Assembly (NCBI GenBank): GCA_033720955.1
Contig: JAWWBN010000060.1
Span: forward strand, 1-17,301
Origin: JAWWBN01 sp033720955
GTDB taxonomy: Bacteria; Acidobacteriota; Thermoanaerobaculia; Multivoradales; JAHEKO01
Reading direction: 5' to 3'
Length of the DNA: 17,301 bases
Positions 1 through 11,002 of the stretch are shown piece after piece; positions within the stretch are counted from its first letter, which is position 1; every line of letters starts with the position of its first letter. Both the position numbers and the translations under genes were made by a program. A model generated the notes under the pieces. That model saw only the letters and a list, made by a program, of their open reading frames with translations. It made no database searches and was not told the origin of the DNA.

Positions 1-578
1 GCCGCGTGGTGCTGCTGGGCCCGGCCCACCGCGTCGCGCCGCGGGCGCTGGCGCTGCCGGCAGCCGGGGCGCTGGCCACCCCCCTCGGCACCGTGGAGGT
101 GGACCGCGAGCTGGCGGCGGAGGCCTGCCGCCTGCCGCAGGTGGAGGTGGACGACGCCCCCCACCGCCACGAGCACGCCCTCGAGGTCGAGCTGCCCTTC
201 CTCCAGCGGCTCCTGCACGACTTCCGGGTCCTCCCCCTGGTGGTCGGCGCCGCACCGGCGGCGGCGGTGGCCGAGGTCGTGGCGCGGCTCTGGGGCGGGG
301 GCGAGACGGTCGTCGTGGTGAGCTCCGACCTCTCCCACTACCTCCCCTACGACCAGGCCCGCCGGCTCGACGCCGACACGGCGCAAAAGATCGTCTCGCT
401 CGACGGACCGCTGCGGCCCGACCAGGCCTGCGGCGCCTTCGCCCTCAACGGCCTGCTCCTCGCCCTGGGCCAGCGTCGATTCGCCGGCCGCGTGGTGGAC
501 CTCCGCAGCTCCGGCGACACCTCCGGAGACCGCGACAGGGTGGTGGGCTACGGCGCCTTCCACTTTCATCCGGCGTGA
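1..578 (+). CDS. AmmeMemoRadiSam system protein B (MEMO family), 3' part
   Basis: The reading frame is open at the left edge, so the true start lies outside the window and about 191 residues of the C-terminal part are visible. It resembles the MEMO/LigB-like fold family. Visible marks are GPAHRV (His codon 27-29), a HEHALEVELPF stretch, SSDLSHY (His codon 336-338), a Cys in ACGAF (codon 429-431), and the terminal SGDTSGDRDRVVGYGAFHF block. In human MEMO1 the matching His, His and Cys, plus one further upstream His that would fall outside this window, form the metal site. In bacteria the gene travels with an AMMECR1-domain gene and a radical SAM gene; the biochemical role of the set is unsettled. 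The stop overlaps the start of the next gene (GTGA, 575-578), so the two are translationally coupled. The radical SAM partner is not in this window and may lie to the left. Confidence 0.9.
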   Translation, partial: RVVLLGPAHRVAPRALALPAAGALATPLGTVEVDRELAAEACRLPQVEVDDAPHRHEHALEVELPFLQRLLHDFRVLPLVVGAAPAAAVAEVVARLWGGGETVVVVSSDLSHYLPYDQARRLDADTAQKIVSLDGPLRPDQACGAFALNGLLLALGQRRFAGRVVDLRSSGDTSGDRDRVVGYGAFHFHPA

Positions 579-1186
579 GCTCCGGCGGCGCCAGCCCGAT
601 GGGCGACCGGCGGGGGGTGACCGCCCTCGCGCTGGCCCGGGCCGAGATCGCGCACCGCGTCGCGGCGGGGCCGGCTCCCCGCCTGCCCTCCGACGGGTGG
701 CTCGAGCGGCCCGGCGCCTCCTTCGTCACCCTGACCCGAGCCGGACGGCTGCGCGGCTGCATCGGCACCGTCCTGCCCCACCGGCCCCTCGGCGAGGATC
801 TGCTGGCCAACGCCCGGGCCGCGGCCCTGGAGGACCCGCGCTTCCCGCCGGTCGCCGAGGAGGAGCTGGACGAGCTCCGGGTGGAGGTGTCGGTGCTGTC
901 GCCCCTGACTCCCCTCGAGGTCACGGGTGAGGAGGACCTCCGCGCGCGCCTGCGGCCCGGGCGCGACGGGCTCTATCTGGAGGGGGGGCTCCGTCGCGCC
1001 ACTTTTCTGCCGCAGGTCTGGCGGAGCCTGCCGGAGCCGGCCGACTTCGTCGCCGCGCTCCGCTCGAAGGCCGGCCTCGGAGCCGAGGTCCCGGCGGAGG
1101 AGCTCCGCTGGTGGACCTTCACGGTGGAGAAGTGGGCCGAGCGGGAGGGTGATCGGCCTCCGCGGACGGGACCGCCCTCGCGGTAG
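575..1186 (+). CDS. AmmeMemoRadiSam system protein A (AMMECR1 domain)
   Basis: This 203-residue protein spans almost exactly one AMMECR1 domain. The family signature LRGCIGT is at residues 59-65 with the conserved Cys at 62. It is followed by the helix block ANARAAALEDPRFPPV and the segment ELRVEVSVLSPLTPL, then GRDGLYLEGG and FLPQVW, all in the usual family order. No signal peptide or membrane segment is seen, so it is probably cytoplasmic. The start chosen is GTG 575, which overlaps the stop of the MEMO gene by 4 bp; ATG 599 is an alternative that loses eight non-conserved residues. Neither start has a convincing Shine-Dalgarno, which fits reinitiation after the upstream gene. Operon pairing with MEMO supports the assignment. 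The molecular activity of bacterial AMMECR1 proteins is not established, so only the family is claimed. Confidence 0.9.
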   Translation: MSSGGASPMGDRRGVTALALARAEIAHRVAAGPAPRLPSDGWLERPGASFVTLTRAGRLRGCIGTVLPHRPLGEDLLANARAAALEDPRFPPVAEEELDELRVEVSVLSPLTPLEVTGEEDLRARLRPGRDGLYLEGGLRRATFLPQVWRSLPEPADFVAALRSKAGLGAEVPAEELRWWTFTVEKWAEREGDRPPRTGPPSR

Positions 1187-1325
1187 CGGGGCCGCCGCGG
1201 GACCACCGCCGCCCCGGGGAGGCAGAACGCGCGCCCCGGCTCGCGCGTAGAAGCAGAGACGCGAGCAAGCCACCGGCGCCTTCGCACCCCAGCTCGAGGG
1301 CGCGAGCAGAGAGAGGAGTCACAGA

Positions 1326-3125
1326 GTGGACCAGGGATTCGCGAAAGCCGGAACGGCACTCGCGCTCTTCGCGCTGCTCTCCGCATGCGCCGCCCGGCGG
1401 GCCGAGGAGCGTCGGGCGCAGGAGGCCGCGAGGCTTCACAACAACTTCCACCGCTCCTTCGAGGAGACTCTCGAGCTCGACGCCGTCTTCGCAAGCGAGA
1501 TCGGCGACGACCGCTACAACGACCGGCTGAACAACTTCCTGTCGCCGGAGTTCCGGGAGCGCAAGAGACGACACCACCAGCGGTGGCTGGACGAGGTCCG
1601 CCTCATCGACGAGAGCCTCCTGTCGAGGCAGGATCGGCTGAGCCGCGAAATCTTCGTCCTCGAGCAGGAGAAGGAGCTCGACGGGCTTCGGTTCCCCTCC
1701 CATCTGCTGCCGGTGAGCCAGCTCTTCAGCGTCCCCTCCCTGTTCGCCAAGATCGCCTCGGGGCGGGGCGATCACCCCTTCCGGAGCGAGCGGGACTACC
1801 GCGACTTCCTGTCGAGGATCGAAGCGTGGGTTCCGGTCTCGCGCCAGATCATCACCAATCTGCGGCAGGGCATGCGGCAGGGGGTCGTGCAGCCACGCGT
1901 TCTCATCGAGAAGGCGCTCCCGGAGCTGGAGAGCCTCGCCACCGGAGAGATCGAGGAGAGCCTCTTCTACGGCCCGCTCGAGCGCCTGCCGGAAGGGATG
2001 GACGAGGCCGCCCGCGAGAGACTCCGCGACGAGTACGCGACGGCCCTTCGCGAGCAGCTTCAGCCCTCCTATCGGGCCATCTACGACTTCGTTCGCGACG
2101 AGTACCTGCCCGCCTGCCGGGAGACCGTCGGCATGTGGGCGCTTCCCGAAGGCCGCGCCTGGTACGCCCATCGGATCCGGGTCCAGACCACCACCGACCG
2201 GGGAGCGGAAGAGATCCACCATCTCGGCCGGCGGGAGGTCGAGCGCCTCCGCGGCGAGATGGTCCGGGTGGTCGAGGAGGCGGGGTTCGGAGGCACCCTG
2301 GAGGAGTTCCTGCACCACCTCGAGACGGACCCGCGGTTCTACTTCACCGACCCGGAGGATCTCCTCCAGGCCTACCGCGACGTGCGCCCCGTGGTCGAAG
2401 CCAGGTTGCCCGAGCTCTTCGATCTGGCTCCCAGGACCGACTACGAGATCCTCCCGGTGCCCGCGGTCTACGCGGCACAGGCCCCGGCCGCGATCTACGA
2501 CCAGGGGTCCGCGGATGGGACGCGGCCGGCCGCCTTCTACGTCAACACCTCCAACCTGCCCACCCGCCCCAGCTACCAGATCGAAGCGCTCTTCCTCCAC
2601 GAGGCGTCCCCCGGGCACCACTTCCAAGGCTCCGTGATCCGTGGGCTGGAGGAGCTGCCCGCCTTCCGCCGCTACCTGAGCCTCAACGCCTACTTCGAAG
2701 GCTGGGCGCTCTACGCCGAGTCGCTGGGCTGGGAGCTCGGCCTCTACAGAGATCCGTACCAGCGCTACGGCCAGCTCCACCTGGAGCTGCTGCGCGCCAT
2801 GCGGCTGGTCGTCGACACCGGCCTCCACCACTACGGCTGGTCCGCCGACGAGGCGGTCGCCTACATGACGCGCCACTCTTCCCTCTCCCGCGACGAAGCC
2901 ACGGTCGAAGTGGAGCGCTACATCGCCTGGCCGGCGCAGGCCCTGGGCTACACCCTGGGAAAGCTCACGATCTCCGGCCTGCGCTCCGACGCCGAGCGGC
3001 AGCTCGGCGACCGGTTCGACGTCAAGGCCTTCCACCGCGAGATCCTGGTCGACGGACCGCTGCCGCTGGAGGTGCTGGAGGCCAAGGTCGGGGAGTGGAT
3101 CGCGGCCTCGAAGGACGCCGGGTGA
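1326..3125 (+). CDS. DUF885 family lipoprotein, putative zinc metallopeptidase
   Basis: The product is 599 residues and matches the DUF885 family along its length. The motif HEASPGHHF (His425, Glu426, His431/432) and a downstream FEGWALYAE block (Glu458, Glu465) look like a gluzincin-type zinc site with its third ligand; this is a structural inference, and few DUF885 members have a known substrate. The C-terminus has the family's YIAWPAQALGYTLGK block. The N-terminus is a lipoprotein signal: a short charged start, the hydrophobic run ALALFALL and the lipobox LSAC with Cys21, so the mature protein is probably a membrane-anchored lipoprotein outside the cytoplasm. GTG 1326 is chosen because AGGAG (1314-1318) sits 7 nt upstream and the signal peptide begins there. 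The 139-nt gap to the previous gene suggests a separate transcription unit. A role in peptide scavenging is possible but unproven. Confidence 0.88.
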   Translation: MDQGFAKAGTALALFALLSACAARRAEERRAQEAARLHNNFHRSFEETLELDAVFASEIGDDRYNDRLNNFLSPEFRERKRRHHQRWLDEVRLIDESLLSRQDRLSREIFVLEQEKELDGLRFPSHLLPVSQLFSVPSLFAKIASGRGDHPFRSERDYRDFLSRIEAWVPVSRQIITNLRQGMRQGVVQPRVLIEKALPELESLATGEIEESLFYGPLERLPEGMDEAARERLRDEYATALREQLQPSYRAIYDFVRDEYLPACRETVGMWALPEGRAWYAHRIRVQTTTDRGAEEIHHLGRREVERLRGEMVRVVEEAGFGGTLEEFLHHLETDPRFYFTDPEDLLQAYRDVRPVVEARLPELFDLAPRTDYEILPVPAVYAAQAPAAIYDQGSADGTRPAAFYVNTSNLPTRPSYQIEALFLHEASPGHHFQGSVIRGLEELPAFRRYLSLNAYFEGWALYAESLGWELGLYRDPYQRYGQLHLELLRAMRLVVDTGLHHYGWSADEAVAYMTRHSSLSRDEATVEVERYIAWPAQALGYTLGKLTISGLRSDAERQLGDRFDVKAFHREILVDGPLPLEVLEAKVGEWIAASKDAG

Positions 3126-3143
3126 CGTGGCCCGGCGGGAGGA

Positions 3144-3220
3144 TGGTCGGGGCGAGAGGATTTGAACCTCCGGCCTCACGGTCCCGAACCGTGCGCTCTA
3201 CCAGGCTGAGCTACGCCCCG
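3144..3220 (-). tRNA. tRNA-Pro (anticodon CGG), CCA encoded
   Basis: Read on the minus strand this folds as a 77-nt cloverleaf. The acceptor arms CGGGGCG (3220-3214) and CGCCCCG (3154-3148) pair perfectly, followed by discriminator A and a genomically encoded CCA (3146-3144). The D arm is GCTC/GAGC. The anticodon stem CACGG/CCGTG closes the 7-nt loop TTCGGGA, giving anticodon CGG, which reads the proline codon CCG. The T arm is GGAGG/CCTCT with loop TTCAAAT, ending in one G-U pair. The gene lies opposite to both neighbours, in the gap between the DUF885 gene and the acyl-CoA synthetase gene, and has its own promoter upstream. Confidence 0.97.
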
Positions 3221-3267
3221 TCGACGCGGACGGCGAACCCCTCGGGCCGCCTCCGGGCAGGCGGCAG

Positions 3268-3296
3268 AGCGTACCGCTCCCCGCTTCCCGGGTCAA
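3268..3296 (-). promoter_or_regulatory. Sigma70-type promoter of tRNA-Pro
   Basis: On the minus strand TTGACC (3296-3291) is followed, after exactly 17 nt, by TACGCT (3273-3268). The -35 matches the housekeeping consensus at five of six bases and the -10 keeps the key T, A and final T. Transcription would start near 3261, about 40 nt before the mature tRNA 5' end at 3220, giving a leader to be removed by RNase P. Placement directly upstream of an isolated tRNA gene on the same strand supports the call. Confidence 0.7.
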
Positions 3297-3319
3297 GGCC
3301 GCGGCCGCCGGGGATCGTG

Positions 3320-3325
3320 TAGACT
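3320..3325 (+). promoter_or_regulatory. Candidate -10 element (TAGACT) of the acyl-CoA synthetase gene
   Basis: TAGACT matches the -10 consensus at four of six bases, including T1, A2 and T6. Only six nt (GAGACC) separate it from the ATG at 3332, so a transcript starting at the normal distance would begin at or next to the start codon. No clear -35 is seen 16-18 nt upstream and no Shine-Dalgarno precedes the ATG. This is a motif-only call. Confidence 0.35.
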
Positions 3326-3331
3326 GAGACC

Positions 3332-5128
<1,797 letters not shown>

Positions 5129-5180
5129 GGCGCTCCCGCCCTCCCATCCCAACCCGACCCAGCCAGGGAGGTACTCTCAG

Positions 5181-7304
<2,124 letters not shown>

Positions 7305-7353
7305 GGCCGGCGGGGAGGACGCCCTGTCCCCGCGCGCGGACGTCGCCCCGCCG

Positions 7354-7370
7354 CGCCGGCGACGCCGGCG
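7354..7370. other. GC-rich inverted repeat in the gap after the fadB/fadJ-type gene
   Basis: CGCCGGC (7354-7360), spacer GAC, then GCCGGCG (7364-7370) forms a 7-bp stem with a 3-nt loop. It lies 50 nt after the stop of the beta-oxidation gene, inside the 130-nt gap before the VWA gene. There is no T-tract on either side, so it could be a weak terminator or a chance product of high GC. The rest of the gap contains the ribosome-binding site AAGGAG (7423-7428) and no promoter I can support. Confidence 0.25.
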
Positions 7371-7434
7371 GCGCCCCGGGGTTGGCGCGGCTCTTGCTGA
7401 GATCTGATTCGAACGAAAACGCAAGGAGCCCTTC

Positions 7435-8529
7435 ATGAGAGAGACCACTCTTCTTCTCGTCACCGCCGCTGTGCTGCTGGGAGTGCTCCCGGTGGCGGCG
7501 CAGGACGAGCCCGCCGCCTTCGGGGAGCGGCTGGACGTCACCGAGGTGCTGCTCGACGTGCTGGTGACCGACCAGCGGGGCAACGTGATCCTCGGCCTCG
7601 ACGAGGACGATTTCGTGATCGAGGACGGCGGCGAGCCGGTGGAGATCCGCAGCTCCACCTTCTACAGCAACCGGCGCTACCTCGACGACGCCAACCTCGC
7701 CGGCCGGCTCGGAGTGCAGGCCTCCGAGGTCCCGGTGGACCGCTTCTTCATCCTCTTCTTTCACGACCAGCGCCGTCTCTCCACCGACCTGACCCGCAAC
7801 CAGATCCTGGCGGTGCGGCGGGTGAAGGACTGGGTCTACAACGAGCTGCTGCCCAACGACTGGGTGGCGGTGCTCTCCTACGACGCCAAGCTGCAGGTGC
7901 ACCAGGATTTCACCACTGACAACGAGGCCATCGTGCGCGCCCTCGACGACGTCGCCAAGGGCCGCGATCCGGGCGCCACCTGGGCTTCGCGCATCGCCGA
8001 GCACGAGGGCCCCTCCCTGGCGGTCAACCTGCCCCGCGGCAAGGAGCTGGCGCGCGCCACGCGGCGGATCTACTCCGCCCTCCAGCAGGTCGCCGATGCG
8101 GCCGGCTACATCACGGGGCGCAAGAACCTGATGCTCTTCAGCATCGGCTTCGGGCGGCTCAACGATTTCGGCACCTACCTGCCGGACGAGCGCTACTACG
8201 GCGACACCATGCAGGCGCTCAACGACAACAACGTCGCCACCTACGCCATCTCCTGGATCGAGAGCGCCGCGGACGAGGGACCCGCCGCCGCCGAGCTGAG
8301 CAACGTCCTGAGCCTGCTGGCCAGCGACACCGGCGGGCGCTACTACTTCAACTTCATCGACTTCCGCGAGCCGTTGCGGCAGGTGGCCGAAGACAACAAC
8401 GGCTACTACCTGCTGAGCTACGCCGCCCGGCACCCGGCCGGCGCCGCCGGCTACAACAACGTCAAGGTGACCACCAAGAACCCCGACTTCGTCGTGCGGG
8501 CGCGGCAGGGGTACCGGTACGGATCCTGA
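7435..8529 (+). CDS. Secreted VWFA-related protein, acidobacterial type
   Basis: The 364-residue product starts with a Sec signal peptide: RET, then a hydrophobic run (residues 5-20) and likely cleavage after VAA near residue 22. Next is the segment typical of the acidobacterial VWFA-related family, a beta-rich region with VTDQRGNVILGLDEDDFVIE (45-64). The VWA-like fold begins with FFILFFHDQRRLS (104-116) and ends with the family's closing pattern, NNGYYLLSYA followed by VVRARQGYRY. The metal site DxSxS of true VWA domains is degenerate here: Asp111 is present but the two serines are not. Function is unknown; such proteins are exported and thought to bind other proteins. AAGGAG sits 6 nt before ATG 7435, fixing the start. 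It is probably transcribed alone and converges on the phosphatase gene. Confidence 0.88.
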   Translation: MRETTLLLVTAAVLLGVLPVAAQDEPAAFGERLDVTEVLLDVLVTDQRGNVILGLDEDDFVIEDGGEPVEIRSSTFYSNRRYLDDANLAGRLGVQASEVPVDRFFILFFHDQRRLSTDLTRNQILAVRRVKDWVYNELLPNDWVAVLSYDAKLQVHQDFTTDNEAIVRALDDVAKGRDPGATWASRIAEHEGPSLAVNLPRGKELARATRRIYSALQQVADAAGYITGRKNLMLFSIGFGRLNDFGTYLPDERYYGDTMQALNDNNVATYAISWIESAADEGPAAAELSNVLSLLASDTGGRYYFNFIDFREPLRQVAEDNNGYYLLSYAARHPAGAAGYNNVKVTTKNPDFVVRARQGYRYGS

Positions 8530-8543
8530 GCCGCCGGCTCAGG
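8525..8543. terminator. Candidate bidirectional hairpin spanning two converging stop codons
   Basis: CCTGAGCC (8525-8532), loop GCC, then GGCTCAGG (8536-8543) is a perfect 8-bp stem with a 3-nt loop. The stop of the VWA gene (TGA 8527-8529) is in the left arm. The stop of the phosphatase gene (TGA on the minus strand, 8541-8539) is in the right arm. A symmetric hairpin between convergent genes fits a two-way terminator, but no T-tract follows on either strand, so intrinsic termination is uncertain. Confidence 0.5.
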
Positions 8544-9300
8544 CGTCCTCGACGGCGACCAGCACCACGGTGATGTTGTCGCGTCCGCCGCGGTCGTTGG
8601 CGTCGTCCACCAACTGACGGCAGGTCTCGCGCAGCGGACGGCCGGCGCTGAGCCGCCGGCAGATCAGCTCGTGGGGCCCCTTGGTGGACACCCCGGCCGC
8701 GATGCGCTGGTACCGGTCGCCGGGCGCCAGGTCTTGCGCGGTGCGCTCGACGTCCACCCGCTCGTCGCCTCCCAGCGCGCGGGTGACCACGCTCTTGAAG
8801 GGGTGGTCGCGCGCCTGCGCCTCGGAGAGGTTCCCCGCCGTGAGCTGCTCGTTCACCCAGGTGTGGTCGCTGGTCAGGCGCCTGAGCCGGTTCTCCCGCA
8901 GCCGGTAGGCGCGGCTGTCGCCGACGTGGGCCAGGATCCCGGTGCCGTCGTCGCCCAGACGCAGGGCCACCAGGGTGGTCCCCATGCCGCCCAGGGAGCG
9001 GTCGTGGTCCACGGCGCCCAGGACGCTCTCGTTGGCGCGCTCGATGGCCTCCCGCATGAGGGCGGGCCGGTCCTCGCCGGCGGCGGGCCAGCGCCGGCGG
9101 CCGCCACCCGCCCCGCCCTCGAAGAAGCTGCGCACGGAGTCCACCACCAGCCGCGAGGCGATCTCGCCGTTGCCGTGCCCCCCCATGCCGTCCGCCACCA
9201 GGTAGAGACGGTGCTCCGGGTCCACGCCGAAGAAGTCCTCGTTGGACCGCCGGGTGCGGCCGACGTCGGAGAGCGCTGCGGCGTCGACCTCCAGCCTCAA
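8539..9300 (-). CDS. PP2C-family protein phosphatase (Stp1/PstP-like), altered metal site
   Basis: This 253-residue protein resembles the soluble bacterial PP2C phosphatases that remove phosphate from Ser/Thr residues using two Mn/Mg ions. Motifs in order: SDVGRTRRSNED (11-22), VADGMGGHGNGEIAS (35-49, Asp37-Gly38), GMGTT (105-109), AHVGDSRAY (124-132), LTSDHT (142-147) and GGRDNITVV (238-246, Asp241-Asn242). The motif that normally reads SDG after the PGDRY block is AAG here (201-203), so a conserved metal-ligand Asp is Ala202. The start is TTG 9300, overlapping the stop of the upstream J-domain gene (TTGA, 9297-9300); it gives the expected N-terminus and no better start is available. There is no transmembrane anchor. 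It is the last gene of the five-gene operon. No Ser/Thr kinase gene is in the window, so its target is unknown. It may be weakly active or a pseudophosphatase. Confidence 0.88.
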   Translation of the reverse strand: MRLEVDAAALSDVGRTRRSNEDFFGVDPEHRLYLVADGMGGHGNGEIASRLVVDSVRSFFEGGAGGGRRRWPAAGEDRPALMREAIERANESVLGAVDHDRSLGGMGTTLVALRLGDDGTGILAHVGDSRAYRLRENRLRRLTSDHTWVNEQLTAGNLSEAQARDHPFKSVVTRALGGDERVDVERTAQDLAPGDRYQRIAAGVSTKGPHELICRRLSAGRPLRETCRQLVDDANDRGGRDNITVVLVAVEDA

Positions 9301-9941
9301 GAGACCTTCCCGAAGAGGTTGATCCGCTTGCGCCCCCCGCCGGAGCGCAGCAGCTCCAGCGCCTTGGTGATGGCGGGATCCTCACCCCCCCAGTTCAGTG
9401 CCTCCGCGAGGTATCGCTCGGCGCGCGAGGTCATGCCGCTCTCGGCGAAGACCTGTCCGGCCAGCTTGAGGTAGTCCGAGTTCATCGGCTCGAGCTCGCA
9501 GGCGCGGGCCGCCGCGGTGCGGGCCCGCGAGAGCCACCTCTTCTGGTGCCGCGCGGCCGCCGCCAGGTAGTGCCAGGCCTTGGCCATCTCGGGGTCCTCG
9601 CGGGTGGCCCGGTCGAAGTTCTCCGCCGCCTGGAGAAAGTTCTTCTCGCGGTAGGCGCGGATGCCGCGCTGCAGGTAGACCTTGGCCGCCTGGTTCTTCT
9701 CCGGCGCCGCCGCCGCCGTCGGCCGGGCGAGCTGAGCGTCGAGCTCGCTGCGCCGTCGCGGGTCGGTGAGGACGTTGAAGGCCTCGGTGATCTCCTGGAA
9801 CTCGCGCTCCACCCGCTCCTTCTCCTCGCCGGGGAAGCGGTCGGGGTGGCGGGTGCGGGCGAACTCGAGAAATCGCTCCCTCACCTGTCGCGTCGTGGCG
9901 TTCTGTGGCAGCCCCAGAACGGCGTAGTAGTTCTTGGCCAT
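9297..9941 (-). CDS. J-domain protein with C-terminal TPR repeats
   Basis: The 214-residue product begins with a complete J domain (residues 3-70): NYYAVLGLP, then the catalytic HPD at 32-34 that stimulates Hsp70 ATPase, then the helix FQEITEAFNVLTDP. A short Ala/Pro linker leads to three TPR-like helix pairs at about 85-118, 119-152 and 153-186, including AENFDRATREDP and ARACELEP. It lacks the Gly/Phe and zinc-finger regions of DnaJ, so it is a specialised co-chaperone that would recruit DnaK to a client bound by the TPRs. Its short basic tail GRKRINLFGKVS is unusual. ATG 9941 fits the J-domain start, though the GGAGG before it is only one base from the ATG. It lies 20 nt after HEAT-like protein A and its stop overlaps the phosphatase start, indicating coupling. 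Confidence 0.9.
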   Translation of the reverse strand: MAKNYYAVLGLPQNATTRQVRERFLEFARTRHPDRFPGEEKERVEREFQEITEAFNVLTDPRRRSELDAQLARPTAAAAPEKNQAAKVYLQRGIRAYREKNFLQAAENFDRATREDPEMAKAWHYLAAAARHQKRWLSRARTAAARACELEPMNSDYLKLAGQVFAESGMTSRAERYLAEALNWGGEDPAITKALELLRSGGGRKRINLFGKVS

Positions 9942-9961
9942 CCCTCCGTCGATTCCCCGGC

Positions 9962-11002
9962 TTACTTCCGCTTCATTCTATACAAGCGCCCCGCCAGGGC
10001 CCGGACCGTGTGAGTGACGTTGTGATCCCTCGAAAGCGCCCCCAGGTCGCGCAGCGACAGGCGCGCGACCAGCCGTACCGCCAGCGCCGCGGGCGAGCGC
10101 GGGTTGCGCGCCAGGGCCAGCACGACCGGATAGCGGCGCATCCAGCTCCGGTTGTTGCTGATCGCCTGCAGCACCTCCGCGCGCACCGAGCGGTTGCCGG
10201 CGATCTCCTCCACCTCGAGATCGCTGAGGGGGTTGCTGCGGATGACCGAGGTGGCCACCTGCGGGTTGTTGTCTCGCACCAGGATGTTCCGCAGCGACCG
10301 GGAGGCGCCCCGGGTCAGCCGCAGCCGGACCGGCACCGGGAGCATCCGGATCTGAGCCTCGGCGAGACCGGTGGTCTCGTCGACCTTCCCCTCGGCCGGG
10401 GCCTCCGCGGCCACCGTCTCGATGGCCTCCTGCACCTCCTCCTCGGTGAGCTCGTCGGCCGCCCGCTCCAGCTCGGCGGCCGCCCTGCCGGGCTCCGCCG
10501 ACGGCTGCCGCGGCAGCAGGTGCTCGCGGTACTCGCGGACCCGCCGATGGGCGTAGGCGGTGAGCTGGGGATTCTCCTCCAGCGCATCCAGGATCTCCGG
10601 CGACTCGACGATGGCGTCCTGCCGCAGCAGGAGGATCTCCTGCATCTCGCCGCTCACCACGGGGGCGAGCTGTCGCAGGAGGCCGTGATCGATCCCGCGG
10701 TGGCGGATGACCGCCTCCAGCACCGTCGGGTGGGGACGCTCCAGGGCCAGGTAGGCGAGCGCCTGCTGCGACACCCCCTCGGCGATCGCCTGAACCGCGC
10801 TCTGCGGGTCGAGCTGCGTCAGCGACCGCCGGGCGAGCGCCGCGATCTCGGCGTCGTCCGAAGACGCCAGGGCCGCCTGGAGCCCCACGAGCTCGTTCAG
10901 GGGCAGGGGAAGCAACCCTTCGGCGGCCAGATGCTGCAGCTCGCGCCGCCGCCCGGAGAGGACCTCCTCCACCAGGCGCGGGCGCTCGGGCGCCGAGCTC
11001 AC
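9962..11002 (-). CDS. HEAT-like repeat protein A, uncharacterised family
   Basis: This is a 346-residue, leucine-rich, all-helical protein without signal peptide or membrane segment. The N-terminal half has the block ELQHLAAEGLLPLPLNELVG (21-40) and repeated helices ending in SPEILDALEENPQLT (134-148). An acidic linker (about 165-200) follows. The C-terminal module (221-346) has short helical repeats: NPxxx, then W287-x-x-R-Y, V-x-L-A-L, then NPRSP (300-304), LSLRDLGALSRD, and a basic tail RMKRK. The same module occurs in the gene at 11894-12619. I recognise this as a family of unknown function seen in acidobacteria and deltaproteobacteria; the repeat fold (HEAT/armadillo-like) is an inference. 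The start is GTG 11002, overlapping the RodZ-like stop (GTGA, 10999-11002). A longer open frame reaching 11776 only runs through RodZ coding sequence in another frame. A scaffold or protein-binding role is plausible. Confidence 0.82.
   Translation of the reverse strand: MSSAPERPRLVEEVLSGRRRELQHLAAEGLLPLPLNELVGLQAALASSDDAEIAALARRSLTQLDPQSAVQAIAEGVSQQALAYLALERPHPTVLEAVIRHRGIDHGLLRQLAPVVSGEMQEILLLRQDAIVESPEILDALEENPQLTAYAHRRVREYREHLLPRQPSAEPGRAAAELERAADELTEEEVQEAIETVAAEAPAEGKVDETTGLAEAQIRMLPVPVRLRLTRGASRSLRNILVRDNNPQVATSVIRSNPLSDLEVEEIAGNRSVRAEVLQAISNNRSWMRRYPVVLALARNPRSPAALAVRLVARLSLRDLGALSRDHNVTHTVRALAGRLYRMKRK

Noticed and set aside
1..578. The truncated MEMO gene as a pseudogene
   Set aside because: The truncation is at the window edge and every conserved motif expected in the visible part is intact.
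1239..1266. GCTCGCG/CGCGAGC inverted repeat with a 14-nt loop before the DUF885 gene
   Set aside because: The loop is long, there is no T-tract, and such 7-bp matches are expected by chance at this GC content.
1119..3179. A minus-strand open frame of 686 codons opposite the DUF885 gene
   Set aside because: It overlaps the tRNA and is antisense to a gene with a lipobox, ribosome-binding site and family motifs.
8641..8740. A frameshift as the cause of the missing SDG motif in the phosphatase
   Set aside because: Neither alternative frame across this stretch encodes an SDG-like motif, and the sequence before and after stays in the family frame, so a substitution is more likely.
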